Assembly: GCA_016184455.1 (NCBI GenBank)
Contig: JACPCS010000104.1
Coordinates: forward strand, 77,608-110,919
DNA: 33,312 bases
Origin: Acidobacteriota bacterium
GTDB taxonomy: Bacteria; Acidobacteriota; Vicinamibacteria; Vicinamibacterales; UBA2999
Reading direction: 5' to 3'
Part shown: positions 14,536 to 22,629 of the stretch, one piece after another
Layout of the letters: each line of letters begins with the position of its first letter
Numbering within the stretch: position 1 is the stretch's first letter
Notes under the pieces: model-generated
Told to the model about the DNA's origin: nothing
Database searches by the model: none
What the model saw: the letters and a program-made list of their open reading frames with translations, nothing else
Program-made: the position numbers and the translations under genes

Positions 14536-14738
14536 GCAGCGCGAGTTTCGCGCTTCGCTTCATCTTCTGCAGCACGCTGCAGGCGTTCTGCAGGCGTTTC
14601 CATCATGCCGGTCTGCAGACTGTAGATCTCGGAGTAAGGGATCGAGCGAGAGCTCGAGAGATGAGCGGAGTTAACCCCATGCGTCATCACCAAGAGGCCG
14701 TTCCTGCGTGTCGCGTCGGTCAGAGTCATTGGCTCCAT
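14529..14738 (-). CDS. Small hypothetical protein, convergent with the protease gene
   Basis: A 69-residue frame with sensible composition: a mixed N-terminal half (MTLTDATRRNGLLVMTHGVN) and a charged helical end (ETPAERLQRAAEDEAKRETRAA). It overlaps the protease gene end by 7 bases. Starts are ATG 14738 or 14729; the ribosome site is weak. I do not recognise the family and it may not be expressed. It is listed because composition and codon use look coding, unlike the flanking DNA. Confidence 0.35.
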   Translation of the reverse strand: MEPMTLTDATRRNGLLVMTHGVNSAHLSSSRSIPYSEIYSLQTGMMETPAERLQRAAEDEAKRETRAAQ

Positions 14739-14780
14739 GCGATTCGTGCTTTGGCGCCGTTTTCGGCGGAAACTTAACAT

Positions 14781-16265
14781 ACCTCACCCCTGCTGAACAA
14801 TTCCACGAGTCCCAGGCTCCGTGAATCCTCAGTGCAACGCCCCTGCCCGAGCGAAGGAGGGGGTTTCTTGCGTCATTTTGTGCAACGGTAGGCGAAGGGC
14901 ATGTCGGCGGAGCGACACGCATGTGACGGCAGGTCGCCATTTTGTGTGAAACCGGGAACAGAGTGCACGTCCTCCACGGCCTGGCCGGTCCGGTCGGCCG
15001 CTGGAATATGCGCGATGACCCTCGAAATAGTTCGCGCCGCGACGCCGCTGCCTATCGGCGTTGGCTCCGGCAATTCGCCACTTCCCGGGCGCGCGGAGGA
15101 CGGGTCAAGACCGCGGAAGCGGCGCGTGAAACGCGCGGAGTCTTGAGGCGTCCGACCACGTCCGTAACCTGCCTCCGCCGAAGCAACGAAAACGAGCTGA
15201 TCAGCGCGATCGAGGTAGAACGGGGGGGCGAACGCACCCTCGCACGAGCGTTCCCCCTCCGATCTTCGCTTCAGGTCTGAAATCCGAGACCGCGATCGAG
15301 AGGCCGCCGACGGCAACCAGCGACGTATCTCCCAGCGCCTTCGTCGGTTGCACGGAGGCCATCAGGCGCGGCGCTTTGTGCCGCGCCATCTCCGCCGCGA
15401 GCCGCAAAAAGCGAAAGGAAGGGGAGGCGGAGCGTGAGCGACCCAGGGGGCCTGCGACTCCAGCCCCCTCGCGTGTGACCCCGGAGGGTCGCTCACGCTC
15501 CGCCTGCCTGCCGTCCTGCGGATTCATCTGCGCGGCGAGTTGCCGCCGTACAAGATGCGCCGGTGCTGCCGCAGCAGGTGCACGAGTAGGTGCGCGGCCA
15601 GCCAGCATGCTGCAAGTCGATCTGCCGTCGCGTCAGCACGGTGGTCGACTGGCTCGTTGCCGGCCATCACACACGCGAGTATCGAGCCGGGCTCGGCACC
15701 GTCAAGGCCTCGGCGCTGCGCGCCGACCGCGAGTGCGATGTACGCGGCTTCGGACCTTGACCGCGCCTGCGCTCGGCTCGGTGTTCAGCACTTGCGCGAT
15801 GGCCGGCTTGGAGCGCCGCGTGTAATGCGCGGGACAGTTGAGTTTGACGACGGTTTCGAGGCAGCGCTATTCTGCGAGCATCTCGCCGGTGTCATCAGAC
15901 ACCCTCTCCGCATTGCACGAGCGTGCGGAGCACGTTGCGGAAGGCGCTACGAAGCTCCAACCGGACGGCCCCTACAGCACAATGTGCTGAAGATGTTCGA
16001 CCAGGACGGCCGGACATCCACCAAGTGCAGAAGCACGGTGCGAAGCGATGCGGCGTCCCGGTGACTCGCGATCGCTGATTGCACAGACCGAGGTGGCAAG
16101 GGTTCACACCTGACCACCGCCGCACGGAGTTGGTGCTCCTGCGGTTCGATGTCGGCAAGGTCGCCACATCTCGCGCCACTCTGACGGGAGCGCCGGCCAG
16201 GCGTCGGCGCTTCCCCGCGCGCGAATTCCCATACGAACAACATTGGCTGTCTGCGAGCACCGCGC
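14781..16265. other. Island segment without recognisable genes
   Basis: About 1.5 kb in which every frame is either broken or arginine/serine-rich in the manner of shadow frames. Possible decayed coding pieces are a short plus-strand stretch near 15620-15760 (frame reading STVVDWLVAGHHTREYRAGLG, then a stop) and another near 15760-15830 (LDRACARLGVQHLRDGRLGAPRV). The one clear structure is the large inverted repeat at 15425-15505. It may hold remnants of earlier cargo or a structured RNA. Confidence 0.4.
15425..15505. repeat. Large nested inverted repeat (20-bp outer stem)
   Basis: AGGCGGAGCGTGAGCGACCC at 15425-15444 is the exact reverse complement of 15486-15505. Inside it, AGGGGGC (15445-15451) pairs with GCCCCCT (15463-15469), so the left arms abut and a 16-base bulge lies on the right. 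A 20-bp perfect outer stem is far beyond chance for this length. It could be a folded RNA, a pair of transposon ends, or a palindromic interspersed repeat. Confidence 0.7.
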
Positions 16266-16280
16266 ATGGGAGACTGCGTG

Positions 16281-16550
16281 ATGAGTGGGCTATCGAACAT
16301 CACCGGAGACGTCGAGCGCGACGGCCGCCGGCTGCGGCGAGAGACCGGTTGGCAGCAACGCACGCTGCCGATGCTGCTCACCGTCGATGATGCCGCCGAC
16401 CTGCTGCGTACGACCAGGCGCGCGATCTACGCCATGATCGAGCGCCGTCAGCTCCCGGGGGTCATCCGGATTCGCCGCCGGGTTCTGCTGCGCGCTGACG
16501 ACTTGCTACACTGGCTGGACCAGAAGCGCGCGCCATCGCCGGAGGAGTGA
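16281..16550 (+). CDS. Excisionase-like helix-turn-helix protein (HTH_17)
   Basis: An 89-residue protein whose C-terminal half is the MerR-type excisionase fold: LLTVDDAADLLRTTRRAIYAMIERRQLPGVIRIRRRVLLRADDLLHWLDQ. It has the usual recognition helix, an xxLPGV.I wing and the R..DL..WL end. The start at ATG 16281 has GGGAG eight bases upstream; an in-frame ATG at 16266 is the alternative. It ends 4 bases before the integrase gene, the usual xis-int arrangement. It probably bends DNA at the att sites and directs excision, and may also regulate the integrase. Confidence 0.85.
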   Translation: MSGLSNITGDVERDGRRLRRETGWQQRTLPMLLTVDDAADLLRTTRRAIYAMIERRQLPGVIRIRRRVLLRADDLLHWLDQKRAPSPEE

Positions 16551-16554
16551 GGCG

Positions 16555-17712
16555 ATGAGCGTGAAAGTAAGACCGTACCGACGCGGGGGCTGGGAGGTGG
16601 ACGTCACCCTCCGGCTGCCGAATGGGTCGCGCTGGCGGGAGCGGTGCAAGGCGCCGGTCTCGTCGAAGAGCGCGGCCCAGCGCTGGGGCGAGGACCGTGA
16701 GCGGCACGTGCTGCTGCACGGCGTCCCCGAACCGAAGAAGGAGGTGCCGACACTCGAACAGTTCGCGCCCAGGTTCCTCGACGGGCATGCGCGGGCGAAC
16801 CGTCAGAAGCCGAGCGGGATCGTGTCGAAGACGTCGATCCTCAACCGGCATCTGATTCCGTTCCTCGGCCCGAAGAAGCTGGACGCGATCACGACCGAAC
16901 ACGTGCAGGACGTGAAGCGCCGGTTGAAGGACCGTGCGCCCAAGACGGTCAACAACATACTGACGGTGCTCAACATGCTGCTCAAGAAGGCTGTCGAGTG
17001 GGACGTCATCGACAACATGCCGTGCACGATCAGGCTGCTGCCGATTGCGAAGCCCTCGGCAGGGTTCTACGACTTCGACGACTACGAGCGGCTAGTGGCG
17101 GCAGCGAAGGCGCAGGACGTCAACGCGTACATCATCGTGCTCTTGGGTGGGGAGGCAGGATTGCGGTGCGGCGAGATCATCGCGTTCGAGTGGAGCGATG
17201 TCGATCTCAGCAAGCGGCAACTCTGCGTGCAGCGGTCGGAGTGGCGAGGCCACGTCACGGCTCCGAAGGGCGGACGGCTTCGATACGTGCCGCTGACAGC
17301 TCGGCTGGCGACCGGGTTACGTGACCATCGACACTTGCGGTCGCCTCGCGTGGTCTGTCAGCGCGACGGCTCAGGGCTGACGCAGGACACGGTCGCGGAT
17401 CACGTCACACGAGCCGCCAAACGCGCGCAACTCGCGGTGAGCGGCGTACACCGACTCCGTCACACGTTCTGCTCGCACCTGGCGATGCGCGGCGCGCCGG
17501 CTCGCGCGATTCAGGAGCTCGCGGGACATCAGGACCTCATGACGACGCAGAGGTACATGCACCTGAGTCCGGCGGCGATCGAAGGTGCGATTCGGTTGTT
17601 GGAGCAAGGTGGTCCGCCTTCCGCCTTCGCGCAGAGCGCTACGGCGGACAAGAAAGGCGGACCCTACGTACGGATTGACAGTGGAGACATGTTGGAGACG
17701 GCCGATGCGTAG
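16555..17712 (+). CDS. Tyrosine-family site-specific integrase
   Basis: A 385-residue tyrosine recombinase. The N-terminal arm-type binding region (about 1-60, VKVRPYRRGGWEVDVTL) is followed by a SAM-like core-binding domain (65-150, LEQFAPRFLDGH...TVNNILTVLNMLLKKAV). The catalytic domain has Arg in GLRCGEI, Lys in TAPKGGRLRYVPL, HRLRHTFCSHL (H-x-x-R with flanking H), and AGHQDLMTTQRYMHLS with the Tyr nucleophile; all six active-site positions are present. The ATG at 16555 follows GGAGG-like sequence. It lies next to the tRNA-Asp att site and points toward it. It should catalyse integration into, and with the excisionase excision from, the tRNA 3' end. Confidence 0.95.
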   Translation: MSVKVRPYRRGGWEVDVTLRLPNGSRWRERCKAPVSSKSAAQRWGEDRERHVLLHGVPEPKKEVPTLEQFAPRFLDGHARANRQKPSGIVSKTSILNRHLIPFLGPKKLDAITTEHVQDVKRRLKDRAPKTVNNILTVLNMLLKKAVEWDVIDNMPCTIRLLPIAKPSAGFYDFDDYERLVAAAKAQDVNAYIIVLLGGEAGLRCGEIIAFEWSDVDLSKRQLCVQRSEWRGHVTAPKGGRLRYVPLTARLATGLRDHRHLRSPRVVCQRDGSGLTQDTVADHVTRAAKRAQLAVSGVHRLRHTFCSHLAMRGAPARAIQELAGHQDLMTTQRYMHLSPAAIEGAIRLLEQGGPPSAFAQSATADKKGGPYVRIDSGDMLETADA

Positions 17713-17744
17713 ATCGGTAAGTCTCCTTCTGACTGTCACTTAGT

Positions 17745-17821
<77 letters not shown>

Positions 17822-17832
17822 GAGAACTGATC

Positions 17833-17904
17833 TGGGCGGTGCAGGACTCGAACCTGCGACAGCCGGCGTGTAAAGCCGGTGCTCTACCACTGAGCTAACC
17901 GCCC
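17833..17904 (-). tRNA. tRNA-Val (TAC)
   Basis: Minus-strand cloverleaf: acceptor GGGCGGT/ACCGCCC, D-arm TAGCTCAGTGGTAGAGCA, anticodon loop TTTACAC giving TAC, and T-arm GCAGG-TTCGAGT-CCTGC. The discriminator is A and CCA is not encoded. It is transcribed ahead of tRNA-Asp, probably as one unit. Confidence 0.97.
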
Positions 17905-17964
17905 GCCTTCGCGCTCCGGCGGGGCATGCCCGCCGCGCACTCCATTATGGCGCCCGCGAAGGCG
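17904..17964. repeat. 10-bp inverted repeat upstream of tRNA-Val
   Basis: CGCCTTCGCG (17904-17913) and CGCGAAGGCG (17955-17964) flank a GGCGGGGCATGCCCGCC palindromic core near 17918-17934. It falls in the leader between the candidate tRNA promoter and tRNA-Val. It may be an interspersed palindromic repeat. Confidence 0.5.
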
Positions 17965-17977
17965 AGCCAAACAACCC

Positions 17978-17983
17978 ATTATA
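17978..17983 (-). promoter_or_regulatory. Candidate -10 box for the tRNA-Val/Asp unit
   Basis: A perfect TATAAT on the minus strand lies right after the stop of the methyltransferase-like gene and about 75 bases before tRNA-Val. No convincing -35 is visible 16-18 bases upstream. It is the only promoter-like signal in the gap. Confidence 0.45.
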
Positions 17984-17985
17984 GC

Positions 17986-18501
17986 TCACGCACCTCCGCC
18001 AATCTTCAGCGCCAGCAGCGCGAAGCCCGCGACGAGCCCAGCTATCGCGCGGTGCTCCCGGTTGCGGATGGCGCGCGCCAGGCTGAAGCGCCGCGGCATC
18101 GGCGCCGCGCGCGACGCCCGATAGTCGTCATAGGCCGTCCCGAACGCCTCGCGCAGCTGCGCTTCCTCGGTGCGGACGGCCGCTGCAATGGTCAGACCCA
18201 TGTAGACGGCGATCACGATCGCGGCGACGACACTCCGTGCCGCCAGCGCCACGCCGCCGGCAATGACGATGGAGCCGGCGTAGAGCGGGTGCTGAACGAA
18301 CCGATACGGGCCGGATCGCGTGACCTCGCGCCCCTTCTCGAGATGGCCGGCCGCCCAGACGCGGAGACACTCGCCGAGGAGCGCGACGATGAATCCCGCG
18401 GTCCAGGTGCGCGACGTGGGCTGCGCCAGCACAACGGTCACCACCGCAGCCGCGAAGCCCAGGCGGACACGCCAGCGGGCGATTGTCTGCGGCAGCGGCA
18501 T
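17986..18501 (-). CDS. Isoprenylcysteine carboxyl methyltransferase-like membrane protein
   Basis: A 171-residue integral membrane protein with four to five hydrophobic helices. The motif SGPYRFVQHPLYAGSIVI (about 67-84) and the C-terminal EEAQLREAFGTAYDDYR are the conserved cofactor-binding region of the ICMT/PEMT-like methyltransferase family. These use S-adenosylmethionine; bacterial substrates are mostly unknown. The start is uncertain: ATG 18501 gives a family-like N-terminus (MPLPQTIARWRVRLGF); ATG 18525 overlaps the heptosyltransferase stop. It is the last gene of the LPS operon, so a role in envelope-lipid or polysaccharide methylation is possible but unproven. Confidence 0.82.
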   Translation of the reverse strand: MPLPQTIARWRVRLGFAAAVVTVVLAQPTSRTWTAGFIVALLGECLRVWAAGHLEKGREVTRSGPYRFVQHPLYAGSIVIAGGVALAARSVVAAIVIAVYMGLTIAAAVRTEEAQLREAFGTAYDDYRASRAAPMPRRFSLARAIRNREHRAIAGLVAGFALLALKIGGGA

Positions 18502-18514
18502 GATGCAGGACGGC

Positions 18515-19546
18515 CTATCGCGCATGAGCGGTGAGACAACGACCCACCGCCGCCACGACCTCGGACACACCAATGTCGGCGATGCACGGCACGGCGTGCC
18601 GGCAGCGGCGTTCGTAGAAGCACGAGCAGCGGTCCGTACGCGCGATGACCGCGTCGCGCGGCGACCAGGGCCCGTTGCGCTCGGCGAAGGTCGGACCAAA
18701 GAGCGCCACCACTGGCGTGCCGACCGCCGCGGCGATGTGCAGCGGACCGGTATCGCCCGAGACCATCACCCGCGCTCCGCGCGCGACCGCCACCACGTCT
18801 TTGATCGTCGTCTCAGGAGCGGTCACCGCTGCGCCGCTCGACGCGGCGGCGACTGCATCCGCGAGCGCGCGCTCCCCCGGCCCCCACAACACGAGCGACC
18901 GCAGCCCGACCTCCGCGCGGACGGCCGCCGCCGCCGCGCCGAACCGCTCCGCCGGCCATCGCTTGTTCGGCCACGCCGCGCCCGGGTTGATGAGGGCGTA
19001 CTCGCTCGATCCGACGCGCTCGGCCGCGAGCGCCGCGGCGGGTGTGCGTGGAATGGTGAGCGGGAAGCGGACCGCCGGGTCGATCACGTCGAGCGCGCGC
19101 AGCAGTGCGAGGCCTCGGTCGATCACGTGCGGCGCCGCACCGGCGTCGGGCGCCTCCGAATAAAACAACCGCGCCAGCGGTTCACGGAGATACCGCCGCG
19201 GCAGCCCAATCGTCCGACGCGCCGACACCAGACGCGCCAGCACCGCCGACTTGAGAAGCCCCTGCAGATCGATGACCGCGTCGTAGCGCATCCGGCGCAG
19301 ATCGCGCAGCGTCGCCCGGGCCGTGCCGCGGCCGCGCGTCAGGTCGCGCGGATCGAACGGAATGCGCCGATCGAGGCTCTCGACCAGATCGAGCAGCTCG
19401 ATGTAACGGGGATCGACGAGCCAGTCGATCTGCGCCTGCGGATAGCGCTGCCGAAGCGCCGCGGCGGCAGGAATGCCGTGGACCACGTCGCCGAGCGATC
19501 CCAACCGGATGATGAGAAACCGGCTGGTCCGGCTGAAGCCGGACAC
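18515..19546 (-). CDS. waaC: Lipopolysaccharide heptosyltransferase I
   Basis: A 343-residue GT9 glycosyltransferase that adds the first L,D-heptose to Kdo on lipid A at the cytoplasmic face of the inner membrane. Features: FLIIRLGSLGDVVHGIPAAAALRQRYP at the N-terminus (family LGDVVHxxP), NPGAAWPNKRWPAERFG in the middle, and SGDTGPLHIAAAVGTPVVALFGPT near the end (ADP-heptose site). The start is GTG 19546, sharing one base with the hldC stop TAG. The first codons (VSGFSRTSR) come from an 18-bp palindromic repeat, so the start appears to have been replaced by repeat sequence. A GT9 role other than WaaC is possible, but the context with hldA, hldC, gmhB and waaF supports it. Confidence 0.9.
   Translation of the reverse strand: MSGFSRTSRFLIIRLGSLGDVVHGIPAAAALRQRYPQAQIDWLVDPRYIELLDLVESLDRRIPFDPRDLTRGRGTARATLRDLRRMRYDAVIDLQGLLKSAVLARLVSARRTIGLPRRYLREPLARLFYSEAPDAGAAPHVIDRGLALLRALDVIDPAVRFPLTIPRTPAAALAAERVGSSEYALINPGAAWPNKRWPAERFGAAAAAVRAEVGLRSLVLWGPGERALADAVAAASSGAAVTAPETTIKDVVAVARGARVMVSGDTGPLHIAAAVGTPVVALFGPTFAERNGPWSPRDAVIARTDRCSCFYERRCRHAVPCIADIGVSEVVAAVGRCLTAHAR
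19527..19544. repeat. 18-bp palindromic repeat, copy 1 (waaC start)
   Basis: GTCCGGCTGAAGCCGGAC: 8-bp arms around two bases. It lies at the first codons of waaC and is identical to 21568-21585. It probably belongs to an interspersed family that tolerates being translated. Confidence 0.85.
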
Positions 19547-20019
19547 TACCGACGCCTCCCGATCCGGGCCAGCAGGTCGCGCGTGGAGTGGTCCTTCGGA
19601 TCGCCGACGATCGCGATCCGTCCGCCGTACGATCGCACCACGTCGCGCTCGGGAACAGTGTCGACCGTATAGTCGGTTCCCTTGCAGTGCACGTCGGGCC
19701 TGATCGCCTCGAGCAGCGGCGCAACCGTCGGCTCGGAAAACACGACGACGTAATCGACCCAGCGCAGCGCCGCCACCAGCTCCGCGCGGTCGTCAGCTCG
19801 CAGGATCGGCCGCCCCTCCCCTTTCAGCCTGCGCACCGACTCGTCATCGTTGATGGCCACGATCAGCCGATCCGCTTCAGCCGCGGCACCCTCGAGATAG
19901 CGCAGGTGGCCGACATGCAGCAGGTCGAAGCAACCGTTGGTGAACGCGATGGTCCGGCCGGCCGTACGGTCGGCGGCGACGCGCCGCAGCAGCTCGTCGC
20001 GGTCGAGGATCTCACCCAC
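19546..20019 (-). CDS. hldC: D-glycero-beta-D-manno-heptose 1-phosphate adenylyltransferase
   Basis: About 157 residues, equivalent to the C-terminal domain of the E. coli bifunctional HldE. It makes ADP-D,D-heptose from heptose 1-phosphate and ATP. IAFTNGCFDLLHVGHLRYLE carries the nucleotidyltransferase HxGH motif, and the end KDHSTRDLLARI is the usual family end. The start is either GTG 20019 (MGEILDRDEL) or TTG 20028; both overlap the kinase gene end. In this genome kinase and adenylyltransferase are separate adjacent genes, unlike the fused enterobacterial form. It is followed directly by waaC. Confidence 0.92.
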   Translation of the reverse strand: MGEILDRDELLRRVAADRTAGRTIAFTNGCFDLLHVGHLRYLEGAAAEADRLIVAINDDESVRRLKGEGRPILRADDRAELVAALRWVDYVVVFSEPTVAPLLEAIRPDVHCKGTDYTVDTVPERDVVRSYGGRIAIVGDPKDHSTRDLLARIGRRR

Positions 20020-21016
20020 GTGTGCCAATCGCGGCGCGCAGTTCGTCGCCGCTGACCGTGGCGGTTCCGCGCTTCATGACCACGAGGCCGCCGGCATAGT
20101 TCGCCAGGTGCGCGGCGGCCTCGAAGCTCCCACCGGCCGCGAGCGCCAGCGCGACGGTCGACACGACCGTGTCGCCGGCGCCGGTCACGTCGACGATGAA
20201 CTCGGTGCCGAAAATCGGGATGTGGATCGTCGGCGCGTCGGGGAGGAAGAGCGACATGCCGCGGCTGCCGCGCGTCACGAGCACCGCCTGCATGCGCGTC
20301 CGCTCGAGCACCTCGCGGCCGGCGCGCTCGAGCACGCGCAGGTTGTCGCCGATGCGGACGCCGAGGACCTGCTCGACTTCCGACTGATTCGGCGTGCTCA
20401 TCGTCAATCCGGTGTACTCGAGCAGCCGGTAGCGAGAGTCGACCAGCACCGGGATCGAACGGCCGGCACGGCGCAGCTCCGCACCGAGCTTCCGCACCAG
20501 GCGTGGCGACACGAGCCCTGACCCGTAGTCGGAGACGAGCACCGCATCGGCACGGCGGACGGCGGCGAGCGCCGCACGCTCCACCGCCTGCCGTGTCTTC
20601 TGATCCAGGCCGCGCGGAACCGCCCGGTCGATGCGCACCACCTGCTGCTTGGCCGAGTGGACGCCGCCGGCAAGGATGCGCGTCTTCATGGGTGTGGGCG
20701 CGCCGTTCGGGCGCACCAGGTGCCGCGGATCGACGCGCCGGTGCAGCGCCGCCACCACGCGCCGTCCCGGCTCGTCGCGCCCGACGATCGAGACGAGGGC
20801 CGCGCCGCCGCCGAGCGCCGCCACGTTGTTGGCCGCGTTGCCGGCGCCGCCCGGCACGATCTCGGTCGAGTCGTACTCGAGGATGAGGACCGGCGCCTCG
20901 CGCGAGACGCGCGCCACTCGGCCGTAGACGAACTCGTCGGCGACGATATCGCCGATGACGACGACCCGCCGGCGGCGGAACGCGTCGATCAGCGAGACGA
21001 GCTGCGCAGAATCCAC
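20012..21016 (-). CDS. hldA: D-glycero-beta-D-manno-heptose-7-phosphate kinase
   Basis: A 334-residue PfkB-family sugar kinase, equivalent to the N-terminal domain of HldE. It phosphorylates heptose 7-phosphate to the 1,7-bisphosphate. The family landmarks are VVVIGDIVADEFVYG (18-32), PGGAGNAANNVAALGG (55-70) and DVTGAGDT (276-283) with catalytic base Asp282. It starts at GTG 21016, inside the gmhB gene (28-base overlap), and its stop lies within the hldC start region, indicating coupled translation of the heptose pathway. Confidence 0.93.
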   Translation of the reverse strand: MDSAQLVSLIDAFRRRRVVVIGDIVADEFVYGRVARVSREAPVLILEYDSTEIVPGGAGNAANNVAALGGGAALVSIVGRDEPGRRVVAALHRRVDPRHLVRPNGAPTPMKTRILAGGVHSAKQQVVRIDRAVPRGLDQKTRQAVERAALAAVRRADAVLVSDYGSGLVSPRLVRKLGAELRRAGRSIPVLVDSRYRLLEYTGLTMSTPNQSEVEQVLGVRIGDNLRVLERAGREVLERTRMQAVLVTRGSRGMSLFLPDAPTIHIPIFGTEFIVDVTGAGDTVVSTVALALAAGGSFEAAAHLANYAGGLVVMKRGTATVSGDELRAAIGTRG

Positions 21017-21558
21017 CCGACCGCCTCCATCAGGTTGTTGAGGATAGCATCGGCACTCGCGCCCGGCGGACGATGCTCCTCCTCATGGGCGCCGTGCCCG
21101 GTGCGCACGAGCACCGTGCGCGTCCCCGCGGCGCGGCCGCACGCCACGTCGATCCACCGATCGCCAACCATCACGGACCGCGACGGATCGAGCTGCAGAT
21201 CGCGGCATGCCCGCTCGATGAGTCCCGGCTGCGGCTTGCGGCAGCGGCACGCCTGCCGGTACGGGTCGAGTTCGGCTGCCGGATGATGGGGGCAGAAATA
21301 GTACGCGTCGATCCGGGCGCGCCCCGACGACAGCCGCGCGTCGATCGCCTCGTGCACGCGCTGCAGGAACGGCTCGTCGATGATGCCGCGTCCGATCGCC
21401 GACTGATTCGTGACGACGACCGCAGCGAAGCCGGCGCGATTCACCAGCCGGATGGCATCCACGGTCCAGGGGAAGAGCTCGAGCAGATCCAGCCGATCGA
21501 GATAGCCGCGCTCCTCGATCACCGTGCCGTCGCGATCCAGGAAAACGGCAGGACGCAT
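20989..21558 (-). CDS. gmhB: D-glycero-beta-D-manno-heptose-1,7-bisphosphate 7-phosphatase
   Basis: A 189-residue HAD-superfamily phosphatase. FLDRDGTVIEE gives the nucleophile Asp8 and acid Asp10; VVVTNQSAIGRG is HAD motif II. CPHH (89-92) with CRCRKP (104-109) is the zinc-binding loop characteristic of GmhB, and VMVGDRWIDV carries the Mg-binding Asp. It removes the 7-phosphate between the HldA and HldC steps. ATG 21558 follows the waaF stop without a gap. Typical family length. Confidence 0.93.
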   Translation of the reverse strand: MRPAVFLDRDGTVIEERGYLDRLDLLELFPWTVDAIRLVNRAGFAAVVVTNQSAIGRGIIDEPFLQRVHEAIDARLSSGRARIDAYYFCPHHPAAELDPYRQACRCRKPQPGLIERACRDLQLDPSRSVMVGDRWIDVACGRAAGTRTVLVRTGHGAHEEEHRPPGASADAILNNLMEAVGWILRSSSR

Positions 21559-22629
21559 TCAGGAGAGGTCCGGCTGAAGCCGGACGCCACGTACGAGGGA
21601 GTCGAGCGTCGCCAGCACGCGCTCGGGCGTGATCCTCTTCATGCAGCGGTGGTCGATCGGACACTCCCGCAGCATGCAGGGACGACACCAGACCGGATGC
21701 GTCAGCACGACCGCGCGGCGCCCCTCGCGCGTCAGCGGCGCTGTCTCGTACTCGTTGGTCGGCCCGAACACCGCGACGAGCGGGGTGCCGACGGCCGCAG
21801 CCACGTGCATGGCGCCCGAATCGTTCGAGACGCACGCGCTCGCGGCAGCCATGATGCCCGCCAGCCTGTCGAGCGTGGTCTCGCCCGTGACATCGAGCAC
21901 GTGCACCGCCACGTCGGCGGCCAACCCTGCGCGGATCTCCATCGTCGTCTCACGATCGGCGCGGCTTCCTACGAGCACGCACGTCCGGCCCTGCTCGCGC
22001 ACGAGGCTCGCCGCCACGCGCGCGACCGATGCGGGCAGCCACCGCTTCGCCGTGCCATACGCCGCACCGGGCGCAAAGACGACGAGTGGGCGCGCGCCCT
22101 GCCAGCCGCGCTCGACGAGGAACCGCCGCGCGGCATCCACGACGGCGTCGGGCACCGTGAGCACCGGCTCCAGCGGACCGCTGTCGATCCCGAGCTCGCG
22201 CGTGAGGTACTGGTAGTACGCGCCCTGGTGCATGCTGCCGGCCGGCCGCGGCACGGCGCGCGTCAGAAGCGCCCGGCGCAGATCCGACGCGTACCCCCAG
22301 CGCTCGCCGATGGCAGCCTTCCGCATGAGCCACGCCGATGCAAACGAATTGGGCAGCAGAATCGCCAGCTCGGCGCCCGTGTCACGCAGCCGCCCCACAT
22401 CGCCCTCCAGCGCGCTCCGACGCCACCAGTGTCCGCTCCACTCGAGCGTGACGAGCCGATCGACGGCCGGCACCAAGCGGAAAACCTCCGCAACCGATCG
22501 CCTTGCGGCAACGGTCAGCTGCGCGGAGGGACACTGTCGTCGCACGTCGGCAATGGCCGGGAGCGCCATGAGGACGTCTCCGAGCCAGTTCGGCGCGAGG
22601 ACGAGCACGTCGGAGAAGCGGTCGTTCAC
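21559..22629 (-). CDS. waaF: Lipopolysaccharide heptosyltransferase II
   Basis: A 356-residue GT9 enzyme adding the second core heptose. VLVLAPNWLGDVLMALPAIADVRRQ at the N-terminus and VFAPGAAYGTAKRWLPASVARVA, then SNDSGAMHVAAAVGTPLVAVFGPTNEYETAP are typical of WaaF. PCMLRECPIDHRCMKRITPERVL near the end is the WaaF cysteine-containing tail. GTG 22629 overlaps the lpxL stop as GTGA. The last residues (VRLQPDLS) are encoded by an inserted 18-bp palindromic repeat, so the C-terminus has been extended or replaced. Confidence 0.93.
   Translation of the reverse strand: MNDRFSDVLVLAPNWLGDVLMALPAIADVRRQCPSAQLTVAARRSVAEVFRLVPAVDRLVTLEWSGHWWRRSALEGDVGRLRDTGAELAILLPNSFASAWLMRKAAIGERWGYASDLRRALLTRAVPRPAGSMHQGAYYQYLTRELGIDSGPLEPVLTVPDAVVDAARRFLVERGWQGARPLVVFAPGAAYGTAKRWLPASVARVAASLVREQGRTCVLVGSRADRETTMEIRAGLAADVAVHVLDVTGETTLDRLAGIMAAASACVSNDSGAMHVAAAVGTPLVAVFGPTNEYETAPLTREGRRAVVLTHPVWCRPCMLRECPIDHRCMKRITPERVLATLDSLVRGVRLQPDLS
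21568..21585. repeat. 18-bp palindromic repeat, copy 2 (waaF end)
   Basis: Identical to 19527-19544. Read through in the waaF frame it gives the tail VRLQPD, three residues before the stop, and it lies about 10 bases before the gmhB start. Confidence 0.85.

Noticed and set aside
14873..15316. Minus-strand frame of 147 codons in the island's dark segment
   Set aside because: Serine/arginine-rich, no ribosome site, no recognisable domain; listed only within the unassigned segment.
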